Source: Chitinophagales bacterium
GTDB lineage: Bacteria; Bacteroidota; Bacteroidia; Chitinophagales; Saprospiraceae
Reading direction: 5' to 3'
Assembly: GCA_013297575.1 (NCBI GenBank)
Contig: JAAFHO010000179.1
Coordinates: 1 to 9,146 of the forward strand
Length of the DNA: 9,146 nt
Shown here: positions 1-6,033 of the stretch, piece by piece
Layout of the letters: every line of letters starts with the position of its first letter
How positions within the stretch are numbered: the first letter of the stretch is position 1
Notes under the pieces: generated by a model
What the model was told of the DNA's origin: nothing
The model's database searches: none
The model's input: only the letters and a program-made list of their open reading frames with translations
Position numbers and translations under genes: made by a program

Positions 1-843
1 ACTGTGAACGATACCGAAGCACCCACCATGACTTGCCCGGCGGCAATGAGTTTATCCACAGCAACCAACACTTGCAGCGCTGTGGCAACTTATATGAATC
101 CATCTTTCACGGACAATTGCGCACCTACAACAGGTACAGCAATCCGAATCAGTGGATTGGTCAGCGGATCTGCTTTCCCGTTGGGCAATAGTAATGTAGT
201 GTTCCAAGCCACCGATGCTGCGGGCAATACCCGCCGCTGCACAATGGTTGTAACGGTGACAGATAACCAGCCACCAGTGGTGAATTGCCCGCCCTCCATA
301 ATCGTATCTGGTAGCGGCACTCCGTGTATGAGTACGGTATTTTTCGCTAATGCCACTGCTTCCGACAACTGTGCGGGTTCGCTAACACCATTTTTATTCA
401 CAGGTTTGGCTAGCGGTTCAGCGTTCCCTGCGGGTGTTACGACCAATACTTTTAGAGCAGTTGCGCCTAATGGACAAAGCGCAAGTTGTTCATTCACCGT
501 AACCGTAAATTGTGGCAGCGGCATGGGTAATGAAGGTTTGGAAGATAGGAACAAGGAGTTAGAAGCACTGCAAACCATAAACCACAAAACCAGTCTTGGC
601 TTAACCATTGCGCCTAATCCTGCTATATATTCCGTAACCATGAGTATAGAAGGTGTGGATGCCAATGGCGGCGCTTTGTTGGTATTTGACCAAATAGGCA
701 GGTTGGTACAGCAGCAAGTGGTTGCTAATGACCAGCGTACAACTACGCTACAAGTTGCGGAATTTGCACCAGGTTTGTATCGAATTATCTTAAAAACAGG
801 CGATGGAACGGTGTCTAGGACACTGGTCGTGGTCAAAGAATAA
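1..843 (+). CDS. HYR-domain T9SS-secreted surface protein, 3' end (partial)
   Basis: The frame is open from the first base, so the true start lies upstream; the 280 residues seen are only the C-terminal end. They begin in the tail of one repeat (TVNDTEAP), followed by two HYR-type Ig-like domains (about residues 5-90 and 91-168). Each has the family pattern AP/PP..x-CP near its start, a central (T/S)DNCA and a closing C-T/S-x-x-V-T-V. A short linker leads to a type A T9SS C-terminal sorting domain (about 200-280) with the APNPA opening, a VFDQIGRLV strand and an APGLYRIILKTGDG ending. Such domains direct export across the outer membrane and are usually removed on attachment to the cell surface. 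HYR proteins are thought to act in adhesion. A strong terminator follows. The protein resembles the one starting at 6984, suggesting paralogous adhesins. Family assignment is firm; the ligand is unknown. Confidence 0.92.
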   Translation, partial: TVNDTEAPTMTCPAAMSLSTATNTCSAVATYMNPSFTDNCAPTTGTAIRISGLVSGSAFPLGNSNVVFQATDAAGNTRRCTMVVTVTDNQPPVVNCPPSIIVSGSGTPCMSTVFFANATASDNCAGSLTPFLFTGLASGSAFPAGVTTNTFRAVAPNGQSASCSFTVTVNCGSGMGNEGLEDRNKELEALQTINHKTSLGLTIAPNPAIYSVTMSIEGVDANGGALLVFDQIGRLVQQQVVANDQRTTTLQVAEFAPGLYRIILKTGDGTVSRTLVVVKE

Positions 844-865
844 TATTGTTTTTGATTGGATTTTT

Positions 866-911
866 AAAGGGTTGTATAACGCGTATTTTGGGCGTTATGC
901 AACCCTTTTTT
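866..911 (+). terminator. Intrinsic terminator of the upstream adhesin gene
   Basis: A 14-bp stem pairs 869-882 (GGGTTGTATAACGC) with 892-905 (GCGTTATGCAACCC), with a single G-U pair and a 9-base loop. It is followed directly by six T (906-911). AAA at 866-868 can extend pairing into the T-run. It starts 25 bases after the stop codon at 841-843. The long stem plus T-tract is a textbook rho-independent terminator, and it separates this adhesin from the regulator gene downstream. Confidence 0.9.
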
Positions 912-996
912 ATTTTGGTTTGCCACGAGTATTACATATAACTATCCTGCAATTAGAAATAAAAACAAAGGTTACAAATTTCAAATTACCGATTTC

Positions 997-1028
997 TTTG
1001 AAGCAGTCGCGAAAATTACTTATGTTTG
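997..1028 (+). promoter_or_regulatory. Bacteroidota-type promoter for the HTCS gene
   Basis: TTTG at 997-1000, a 20-base spacer, then TATGTTTG at 1021-1028 match the known Bacteroidota primary-sigma consensus (TTTG, 19-21 bases, TAnnTTTG) in all fixed positions. Transcription would start a few bases after 1028, giving a leader of roughly 120 bases before the ATG at 1158. The site lies after the upstream terminator, as expected for an independent regulator transcript. No transcription data are available here, so the start site is inferred. Confidence 0.6.
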
Positions 1029-1123
1029 CATCTTAAAGTGTTTGGATACTTTTTATAGGCTGTTTCGCTCAAAATTATAAGAGTATTCTTTGCCTGTTTC
1101 TTTTTTAATGTTTTATATGTAAC

Positions 1124-1145
1124 AACTATTTGTTGTAAAATAGTT
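1124..1145. promoter_or_regulatory. Inverted repeat in the HTCS leader
   Basis: AACTATTT (1124-1131) and AAATAGTT (1138-1145) are perfect 8-base inverted arms around GTTGTA, ending 12 bases before the ATG. An alternative overlapping dyad ACAAC/GTTGT uses 1122-1126 and 1132-1136. In RNA this would be a weak A/U hairpin near the ribosome entry site; in DNA it could be an operator, for example for autoregulation. AT-rich dyads of this size can occur by chance, so function is uncertain. Confidence 0.35.
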
Positions 1146-1157
1146 TGTGTTTAAGCA

Positions 1158-4100
1158 ATGAAGTATAAATATATTATATGTATATGGTTACTTTTTGGAA
1201 TGGGGGCGGCCACATCCCAAAACCTCCCCTTTGAAAAAATAACCATCGAACAGGGCCTCTCACAGGGCATGATTTTCTCCATCCTGCAAACCCGTGACGG
1301 TTTCCTCTGGGTTGCTACCAAAGACGGACTGAACCGCTATGACGGCTACAATTTCAAGGTCTTCTCGAACAATCCCTTCGATTCGCTTTCCATCGCTGGC
1401 AACACCGTCAGCGCGCTGTTTGAGGACTCGCGGGGCTGGCTTTGGGTGGGGATTGAAGGAATTGGCGCGGAGATTTACGACCCCCGAACCGGCCATTTTC
1501 ACCTTGTCTCATTTCGTTTTGAATCCACCAAGAGGTCGCCCAATTTGCACGTTGATCACATTGGCGAGGCAGCGGACGGCTCCATTTTGGTACTATTAGC
1601 CTCTGGCGGTTTGCTCCGCATTGAAATACCCGAAGGTTGGAAAAAAGGAATTCCGCCGCAAGCAGATTTGAGCCGTCAGACCAAAATCTCACCGATCAAA
1701 GTGGAGAACCTGATCGAGAGACAGGAACCCTTGACTAAATTTTTGACAGGGATCGACGGTAAAATAGCCCTGTTTTCCAGTCGCCGTCAATTTCAGGTGG
1801 AGGTCGAGACGAACACAGCAAAACTTATCCGGCACACCAATCTTCCAGATTCCATTCGCTCTATTGGACGCGCCATCGGGCAGCAAGGCTGGTGGATCAT
1901 GGATGCCGAGTGCCGACTTTTTTGGGCGAACGACCAAGGGGTTTTTCCCGCACAAACGCAAATAATGGACTTGCCATTTGCCAATATCAGCACAGACAGT
2001 TGGGGCAAATGCTGGTTGCTGATGGGCAAAAAACTCTGGCAATTGGAAAAAAACTACCGAACGATTGACCTCTCGAAACCGGACTGGGAATTTGACAAAG
2101 ACATCACGCAGGTTCAGTCCGACCGCGACGGCAACATTTGGGTCGGCACGTGGGGCTATGGGCTGCGAAAAATCAACCTGAAAAATCAGTTGTTCAGCAC
2201 GGGAGCCACCGGAAACTCCATCTGGCGGCTTTGGCGCAGCCCCGCCGGAAAGTATTACTGCCGCAAGGGACTCCTCAAAATTTATCCCTTCGACCCGCTC
2301 ACGGGTTTGCTCGGCGAACAACTCGCCTTCCCGGAATTAGGCGACAAAGGCAAGCGCGACCTCTGTTTCGAGCCGTCTGGCGCATTTTGGGTGCTGGCAT
2401 CCACACCCGTAAACATTGATCCGCACGGTTTTTTATGCCGCTTCGATGCGTCAGGGCAACTGACCCAAACGTACCCCTTTGATTTTTTTGGTTACGACTA
2501 TTCCAAATTGATCACTGACCGCGACGGCTACCTTTGGGCGACGGGCGCGTTCAGCCAATTGGTTCGCTTCGACCCGCGCACAGCGCAGTTCCGGTACTTC
2601 GATTACAGTCAGGTTTTTGGTGAAAACCCTAGAGCCTCGCAGTCGTTCGATTTCGTGCAGGATGGCAATGGCGTGTTTTGGCTCGCCACTCAAAAAGGTC
2701 TCATCAAATGCACGCCCAAAACGCCAGACGACTTGGATTTTAAACTCTTCCAAACCGACCCGAAAAACCCGCGCGGGCTGAACCACAATTCCATCGCCTG
2801 CCTTTTGCCTGACCCCGCCCGACCCGCCGAACGGCTCTGGATCGGCACGAAAGGCGGCGGCATCAATTGCTTAGACCTGAAAACCAACGAGTTTCGATAC
2901 CTGACCCAAGCCGACGGAATGCCCGACAAAGTTGTTTATGCCATCCTGCCCGGCAACGAAAACCCCGCCCAAAGCCCCGTCAGCCTATGGGCCAGCACCA
3001 ATCGGGGACTCGTCAAACTGACCCAGCGTGTCGACGCGCCCTTTGCTTTCGACTTCATCACCTACTCCGCCGCACAGGGGTTGCAGGACAACGAATTCAA
3101 CACGCAAGCCTTTTTCAAAGCCTCGAACGGCGAGTTACTGTTCGGCGGCGTGAATGGAATGAACCATTTTTTTCCCGAAAAACTGCAAGCCGACACCGCT
3201 GTGCCGCCTGTTTTCATCGTCGGTCTGGAAATCAATCATGAGCGGGCGGATGTGCGCGATGCAAAAATCCAACTTGTAAACCCTCCGGAATACCTTCAAA
3301 AATTGGAACTCAGCCACGATCAAAACAACATTTCCATCGAGTTCGCCGCGCTTGATTTTACCGACCCTTCCAAAAACCGCTACCGCTACCGCCTCATCGG
3401 GTTGGATGTGGATTGGGTGGAAACAGGCAACCATCGTTTTGCCTATTTCAGCCATCTCGCCCCAGGAACATACGAGTTGCGGGTACAAGGCAACAACGGC
3501 GAAAGTGCCTGGCGCGAGGCTTCGCCATTGATTTTAGTGGTCAATCCACCTTGGTACCGCTCCAAATTAGCCTATCTCTGTTACGCCTTGCTGCTTGCTT
3601 GGTTAGGCTGGCATGTGTACCAATTTCAGATTCGGCGGATAAAGGAGCGTGAACAACTGGCTTTTGAACACCGTGAGACCGAACGTATAAAGGTGTTGGA
3701 GCAATTGAAAACTAATTTTTTCTCCAACATCACCCACGAGTTTCGTACGCCGCTAACCTTGATGATTGAGCCGCTGCGCAGGATTTTACCCAAAATAAAA
3801 GATCCTGAAGTGTTGGAAAACGTGCAATTGGCCGAAAAAAATAGCCGTCAATTGCTCGGTTTGATCAACCAACTGTTGGACATGGCCAAACTCGAAAGCG
3901 GCCAAATGGGGCTTGACCTGCGCCGTAGTAACATCGGCGAAACCGTCAGAAACACCTTTGAACGCTTCCTGCCATTGGCCGAAAAACGGGGAATTAAATT
4001 GGTTATGGCGGCGTTGCCCAATGATCTACCTCTATTTGATTTCGATGCGGGTAAAGTAGAATTGGTACTCAATAATTTGATTTCCAATGCCTTAAAATTC

Positions 4101-5294
4101 ACGCTCGAAGGTGGAAAGGTAGAAGTTGCCGTCGGAAGGGTTTCAAAATCTTCTGATGTTGAAAATATCGAAATCAGCGTCTGTGACACAGGTATCGGCA
4201 TTGCCCCCGAGAACCTAGATAAAATTTTTGACCGATTTTATCAAGTGGACGGCTCTTACACGCGTTCTGGCGAGGGAACGGGCATTGGTTTGGCCTTATC
4301 AAAAGAGTTGGCAGCATTAATGGGCGGACAAATTTTGGTGGAAAGCCCCGATCCGAAATCGGGCGGAAAAGGTACTGTGTTCAAGTTGGCACTTCCCGTC
4401 TCAGGAGCGATCAATATGGTTAATACCGCCACGCTAGCCTTGGATGTGATACCCCTCAATCCGGTTCAACCAAGCCAGAGTTTGTCCGAGACGCGGGCGG
4501 GCGCAAAGGCTATCCATGCCGATATGCCTGTGGTGCTGGTTGTGGAGGACAATAACGAACTGCGCAATTTTATCAAAAACGCCATGGTCGAAGGCTGGCA
4601 GGTTGTGGAAGCCTCCGACGGCGAGGATGGCCTGAAAAAAGCCCTCGACATCGTGCCAGACATCGTGGTTTCGGATGTAATGATGCCCCGCAAAGATGGG
4701 TTGACATTACTGGACGAATTAAAAAACCATGAATTAACCGCCCACATACCTGTAGTGTTGCTCACCTCCAAATCGGCCATAGAATCAAGGTTGAAGGGGC
4801 TGCGGCATGGCGCTGACGATTATTTGACCAAGCCTTTTAGTGTGGAGGAACTTTTGACCCGCATGGAAAACCTTGTGGAAACCCGCCGTCGCCTGCGGGC
4901 GATATTTGGGAAGCAGGCAAGCAGTTTTGCTACCCTGTCTTCGGGTATTGCTCAGGGTGTTACTCCGACATTTTTGTCAGAGCCTGACCGCGAATTTCTT
5001 CAAAAATTTATATTGATTTTGGAAAAAAACTTAGCCGACGAAACGCTTGGTGTGGAAGATTTTGCCCAAAAAATGTTCATTAGTCGTGTGCAGCTGCACC
5101 GCAAACTAAAGGCATTGACCGACCAACCAGCCACTAATTTTATTCGCGATTATCGTTTGGAGTGTGCTCTTACGATGCTGAAAAATCGCGAAGGCCGTGT
5201 GGGGGAAATTGCCTTACGCGTGGGTTTTGGCAACGAAAAATATTTTTCTACCGCTTTTAAAGAGAAATTTGGTGTGTCACCGAGCCAAGTTTAA
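1158..5294 (+). CDS. Hybrid two-component system sensor kinase/AraC-type regulator (HTCS)
   Basis: This 1378-residue protein joins sensor, kinase, receiver and transcription factor in one chain, the usual HTCS length and order. Residues 1-21 form a signal peptide ending in TSQ. About 30-690 carry repeated propeller motifs (for example DGFLWVATKDGLNRYDG near 48-63, and DGNIWVGTWGYGL), normally two seven-bladed propellers. A Y_Y_Y domain (about 716-798) and one membrane span (about 803-823) follow. The HisKA box has phospho-acceptor His860 (ITHEFRTPL). The ATPase has N977 in its N box, DTGIGI from D1010 and GEGTGIG at 1038-1044. The receiver has acidic pair E1130/D1131, phospho-acceptor D1173 (SDVMMP), T1203 and K1225. 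The AraC-type HTH (about 1275-1378) has the signature VGFGNEKYFSTAFK. All catalytic residues are present, so it should be active. The C-terminus stops at SPSQV, a few residues shorter than I expect for the family. It probably senses an external oligosaccharide-like ligand; the true ligand and targets are unknown. The upstream promoter and terminator suggest it is transcribed on its own. Confidence 0.97.
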   Translation: MKYKYIICIWLLFGMGAATSQNLPFEKITIEQGLSQGMIFSILQTRDGFLWVATKDGLNRYDGYNFKVFSNNPFDSLSIAGNTVSALFEDSRGWLWVGIEGIGAEIYDPRTGHFHLVSFRFESTKRSPNLHVDHIGEAADGSILVLLASGGLLRIEIPEGWKKGIPPQADLSRQTKISPIKVENLIERQEPLTKFLTGIDGKIALFSSRRQFQVEVETNTAKLIRHTNLPDSIRSIGRAIGQQGWWIMDAECRLFWANDQGVFPAQTQIMDLPFANISTDSWGKCWLLMGKKLWQLEKNYRTIDLSKPDWEFDKDITQVQSDRDGNIWVGTWGYGLRKINLKNQLFSTGATGNSIWRLWRSPAGKYYCRKGLLKIYPFDPLTGLLGEQLAFPELGDKGKRDLCFEPSGAFWVLASTPVNIDPHGFLCRFDASGQLTQTYPFDFFGYDYSKLITDRDGYLWATGAFSQLVRFDPRTAQFRYFDYSQVFGENPRASQSFDFVQDGNGVFWLATQKGLIKCTPKTPDDLDFKLFQTDPKNPRGLNHNSIACLLPDPARPAERLWIGTKGGGINCLDLKTNEFRYLTQADGMPDKVVYAILPGNENPAQSPVSLWASTNRGLVKLTQRVDAPFAFDFITYSAAQGLQDNEFNTQAFFKASNGELLFGGVNGMNHFFPEKLQADTAVPPVFIVGLEINHERADVRDAKIQLVNPPEYLQKLELSHDQNNISIEFAALDFTDPSKNRYRYRLIGLDVDWVETGNHRFAYFSHLAPGTYELRVQGNNGESAWREASPLILVVNPPWYRSKLAYLCYALLLAWLGWHVYQFQIRRIKEREQLAFEHRETERIKVLEQLKTNFFSNITHEFRTPLTLMIEPLRRILPKIKDPEVLENVQLAEKNSRQLLGLINQLLDMAKLESGQMGLDLRRSNIGETVRNTFERFLPLAEKRGIKLVMAALPNDLPLFDFDAGKVELVLNNLISNALKFTLEGGKVEVAVGRVSKSSDVENIEISVCDTGIGIAPENLDKIFDRFYQVDGSYTRSGEGTGIGLALSKELAALMGGQILVESPDPKSGGKGTVFKLALPVSGAINMVNTATLALDVIPLNPVQPSQSLSETRAGAKAIHADMPVVLVVEDNNELRNFIKNAMVEGWQVVEASDGEDGLKKALDIVPDIVVSDVMMPRKDGLTLLDELKNHELTAHIPVVLLTSKSAIESRLKGLRHGADDYLTKPFSVEELLTRMENLVETRRRLRAIFGKQASSFATLSSGIAQGVTPTFLSEPDREFLQKFILILEKNLADETLGVEDFAQKMFISRVQLHRKLKALTDQPATNFIRDYRLECALTMLKNREGRVGEIALRVGFGNEKYFSTAFKEKFGVSPSQV

Positions 5295-5310
5295 TGTAAC
5301 ACCAGCAAAC
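5295..5310 (+). repeat. TGTAAC-N4-GCAAAC direct repeat, copy 1
   Basis: The sequence TGTAACACCAGCAAAC begins on the first base after the HTCS stop codon. It is identical to copy 2, which starts 20 bases later. It is part of a four-copy directly oriented array. A role as binding site for an AraC-type domain is inferred from position and spacing, not shown. Confidence 0.8.
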
Positions 5311-5314
5311 ACTG

Positions 5315-5330
5315 TGTAACACCAGCAAAC
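5315..5330 (+). repeat. TGTAAC-N4-GCAAAC direct repeat, copy 2
   Basis: TGTAACACCAGCAAAC matches copy 1 in all 16 positions and lies 20 bases (about two helical turns) downstream of it. The two copies would therefore face the same side of the DNA, as is common for paired direct-repeat sites of AraC-family proteins. CCTTT follows in this copy and in copy 3, extending the shared sequence. Confidence 0.8.
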
Positions 5331-5342
5331 CTTTCAACAAAA

Positions 5343-5358
5343 TGTAACGAGGGCAAAC
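5343..5358 (+). repeat. TGTAAC-N4-GCAAAC direct repeat, copy 3
   Basis: TGTAACGAGGGCAAAC keeps both conserved halves (TGTAAC and GCAAAC) and differs from copies 1-2 only in the middle four bases. It starts 28 bases after copy 2 and is followed by CCTTTTT, as copy 2 is followed by CCTTT. Confidence 0.75.
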
Positions 5359-5363
5359 CTTTT

Positions 5364-5379
5364 TGTAACAAGAGAGAAC
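5364..5379 (+). repeat. TGTAAC direct repeat, copy 4 (diverged)
   Basis: TGTAACAAGAGAGAAC keeps the TGTAAC half but has a diverged second half (AGAGAAC in place of GCAAAC). It starts 21 bases after copy 3. The copy ends exactly where the C-rich tract begins, and about 22 bases before the -7-like element at 5402, so it abuts the place where a -33 element should be. Confidence 0.6.
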
Positions 5380-5399
5380 CCGCCCCGCCCGCCCTGCCC
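5379..5399 (-). promoter_or_regulatory. G-quadruplex-forming tract (G-runs on minus strand)
   Basis: On the + strand this is five C-runs (CCC, CCCC, CCC, CCC, CCC) separated by G, G, G and TG. The minus strand therefore carries five runs of at least three G with loops of one or two bases. That exceeds the standard four-run quadruplex pattern, and such short loops favour stable structures. It stands out in an otherwise mixed or AT-rich gap. It occupies the -33 region of the candidate promoter at 5402. The motif is plain; folding and function are inferred. Confidence 0.55.
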
Positions 5400-5401
5400 T
5401 G

Positions 5402-5409
5402 CATCTTTG
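5402..5409 (+). promoter_or_regulatory. Candidate -7 element (CATCTTTG) upstream of the TonB_C gene
   Basis: CATCTTTG followed by CA resembles the Bacteroidota -7 element TAnnTTTG, with one mismatch (C for T at the first position). No TTG lies 19-21 bases upstream; that place is filled by the C-tract. A promoter lacking its -33 element but preceded by direct repeats would fit activator dependence. The leader to the ATG at 5569 would be about 150 bases. Confidence 0.35.
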
Positions 5410-5568
5410 CATCGCGGAAACAAACTGGTGTGCCAGCAGAGGTAATAATCAAAAGCCTTTTATGACCACCTAGGTCGGAAATGCACCCGTTTGATACCGC
5501 ACGTTTTTTCACAACTTATTTCATTACAACACTGGGCATATTGCCCGCGTCATTAAAATCATTCAATT

Positions 5569-5976
5569 ATGAAAAATTATTCTTTTTTGTCAATCATCTT
5601 TTTTGTTATTTTTAACGCCTCATCTATCTGCGCTCAAACCGAAGCATCTGCCAGCAACGTGGACAAAAGTTCTGTGACAGCATATTTGTCCGACCGGAAT
5701 GCCCGCTTTCCTAACTTTAGTGAATATTTGAGCCAACATTTAGTCTATCCAAAACTGGCTAAGGAAACTAGTTTGGAGGGTATCGTGAAGGCAGAAGTAT
5801 TGCTGAATGAAGTAGGGGAAGTAACAGAAATATGTATTGTGGAAAGCATGGGTAATACTATCGATGCCCAAGTAATCAAATTGTTACGCGAAATGCCATA
5901 TTGGATTCCTGCGGTGCGCAATGGTCGTACCGTGTCACAACGTTTGATCGTTCCTTTTAAATTTATTCTAATATAG
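5569..5976 (+). CDS. Small secreted protein with TonB C-terminal domain
   Basis: The 135-residue product has a hydrophobic signal peptide (about 1-23) ending in CAQ, a short polar stretch, then a TonB_C-type domain filling about 45-135. The family pattern is visible: YPKLAKE at 60-66, EGIVKAEVLLNEVGEV at 70-85, the D99 region, MPYWIPAVRNGR at 109-120 and the closing VPFKF. In true TonB this domain reaches across the periplasm to outer-membrane receptors, but an N-terminal membrane anchor and proline-rich spacer are needed to transmit energy. Both are missing here, so this is more likely a periplasmic adaptor, decoy or partner-binding protein. It starts 274 bases after the HTCS gene, behind a repeat-rich control region. 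The lipoprotein gene follows 57 bases later, probably in the same transcript. No Shine-Dalgarno sequence precedes the ATG, as is normal in this phylum. Domain call is secure; exact role is unknown. Confidence 0.88.
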   Translation: MKNYSFLSIIFFVIFNASSICAQTEASASNVDKSSVTAYLSDRNARFPNFSEYLSQHLVYPKLAKETSLEGIVKAEVLLNEVGEVTEICIVESMGNTIDAQVIKLLREMPYWIPAVRNGRTVSQRLIVPFKFILI

Positions 5977-6033
5977 TCCTGAAAAAATCGTATCAATCAT
6001 CTTCACAAAGTCTAGTTTTTAATAAATATTAGC
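5977..6033 (+). other. Short spacer, probable intra-operon gap
   Basis: These 57 AT-rich bases separate the TonB_C gene from the lipoprotein gene. I find no hairpin-plus-T terminator and no -33/-7 pair. TAGTTTTT at 6013-6020 resembles a -7 element weakly but lacks a correctly placed TTG. The two genes are therefore probably co-transcribed. Confidence 0.4.

Larger units (their letters stand above)
844..1157 (+). other. Non-coding gap between adhesin and regulator genes
   Basis: This AT-rich gap of 314 bases holds the terminator (866-911), a promoter (997-1028) and a dyad (1124-1145), which are listed separately. I see no convincing gene in it. A 77-codon open frame at 803-1036 overlaps the adhesin 3' end and runs through the terminator hairpin; it has no recognisable motif and I do not accept it. 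Confidence 0.75.
5295..5568 (+). other. Control region between HTCS gene and TonB_C gene
   Basis: This gap of 274 bases has no credible gene. It carries the four direct repeats, the quadruplex tract and the -7-like element, listed separately. Downstream of these are the small palindromes CTGG-TGTG-CCAG (5425-5436), ACCTAGGT (5468-5475) and GGGCA-TAT-TGCCC (5534-5546), the last ending 22 bases before the start codon. None is strong alone. I see no clear hairpin-plus-T terminator for the HTCS transcript. Confidence 0.6.

Noticed and set aside
90..836. 248-codon minus-strand open frame
   Set aside because: It is antisense to clear HYR and sorting domains; its length comes from the Thr/Ala/Val-rich composition of the real gene, and the product has no recognisable feature.
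803..1036. 77-codon + strand open frame
   Set aside because: It overlaps the adhesin 3' end, runs through the terminator hairpin and the HTCS promoter, and shows no motif or signal peptide.
1689..2321. 210-codon minus-strand open frame inside the HTCS gene
   Set aside because: It is antisense to propeller-coding sequence that continues unbroken on the + strand; no family resemblance.
1158..5294. Possible frameshift or split of the HTCS into separate kinase and regulator genes
   Set aside because: The frame is continuous, with all domains and catalytic residues in the expected order; the single-chain form is normal for HTCS.
5295..5379. CRISPR-like or insertion-sequence-end interpretation of the TGTAAC repeats
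   Set aside because: Repeats are 16 bases with gaps of only 4, 12 and 5 bases, too short for spacers; there are no terminal inverted repeats, target duplication or transposase.
5468..5475. ACCTAGGT palindrome as an operator
   Set aside because: An isolated 8-base palindrome is expected by chance at this scale and has no partner site or clear relation to the promoter.
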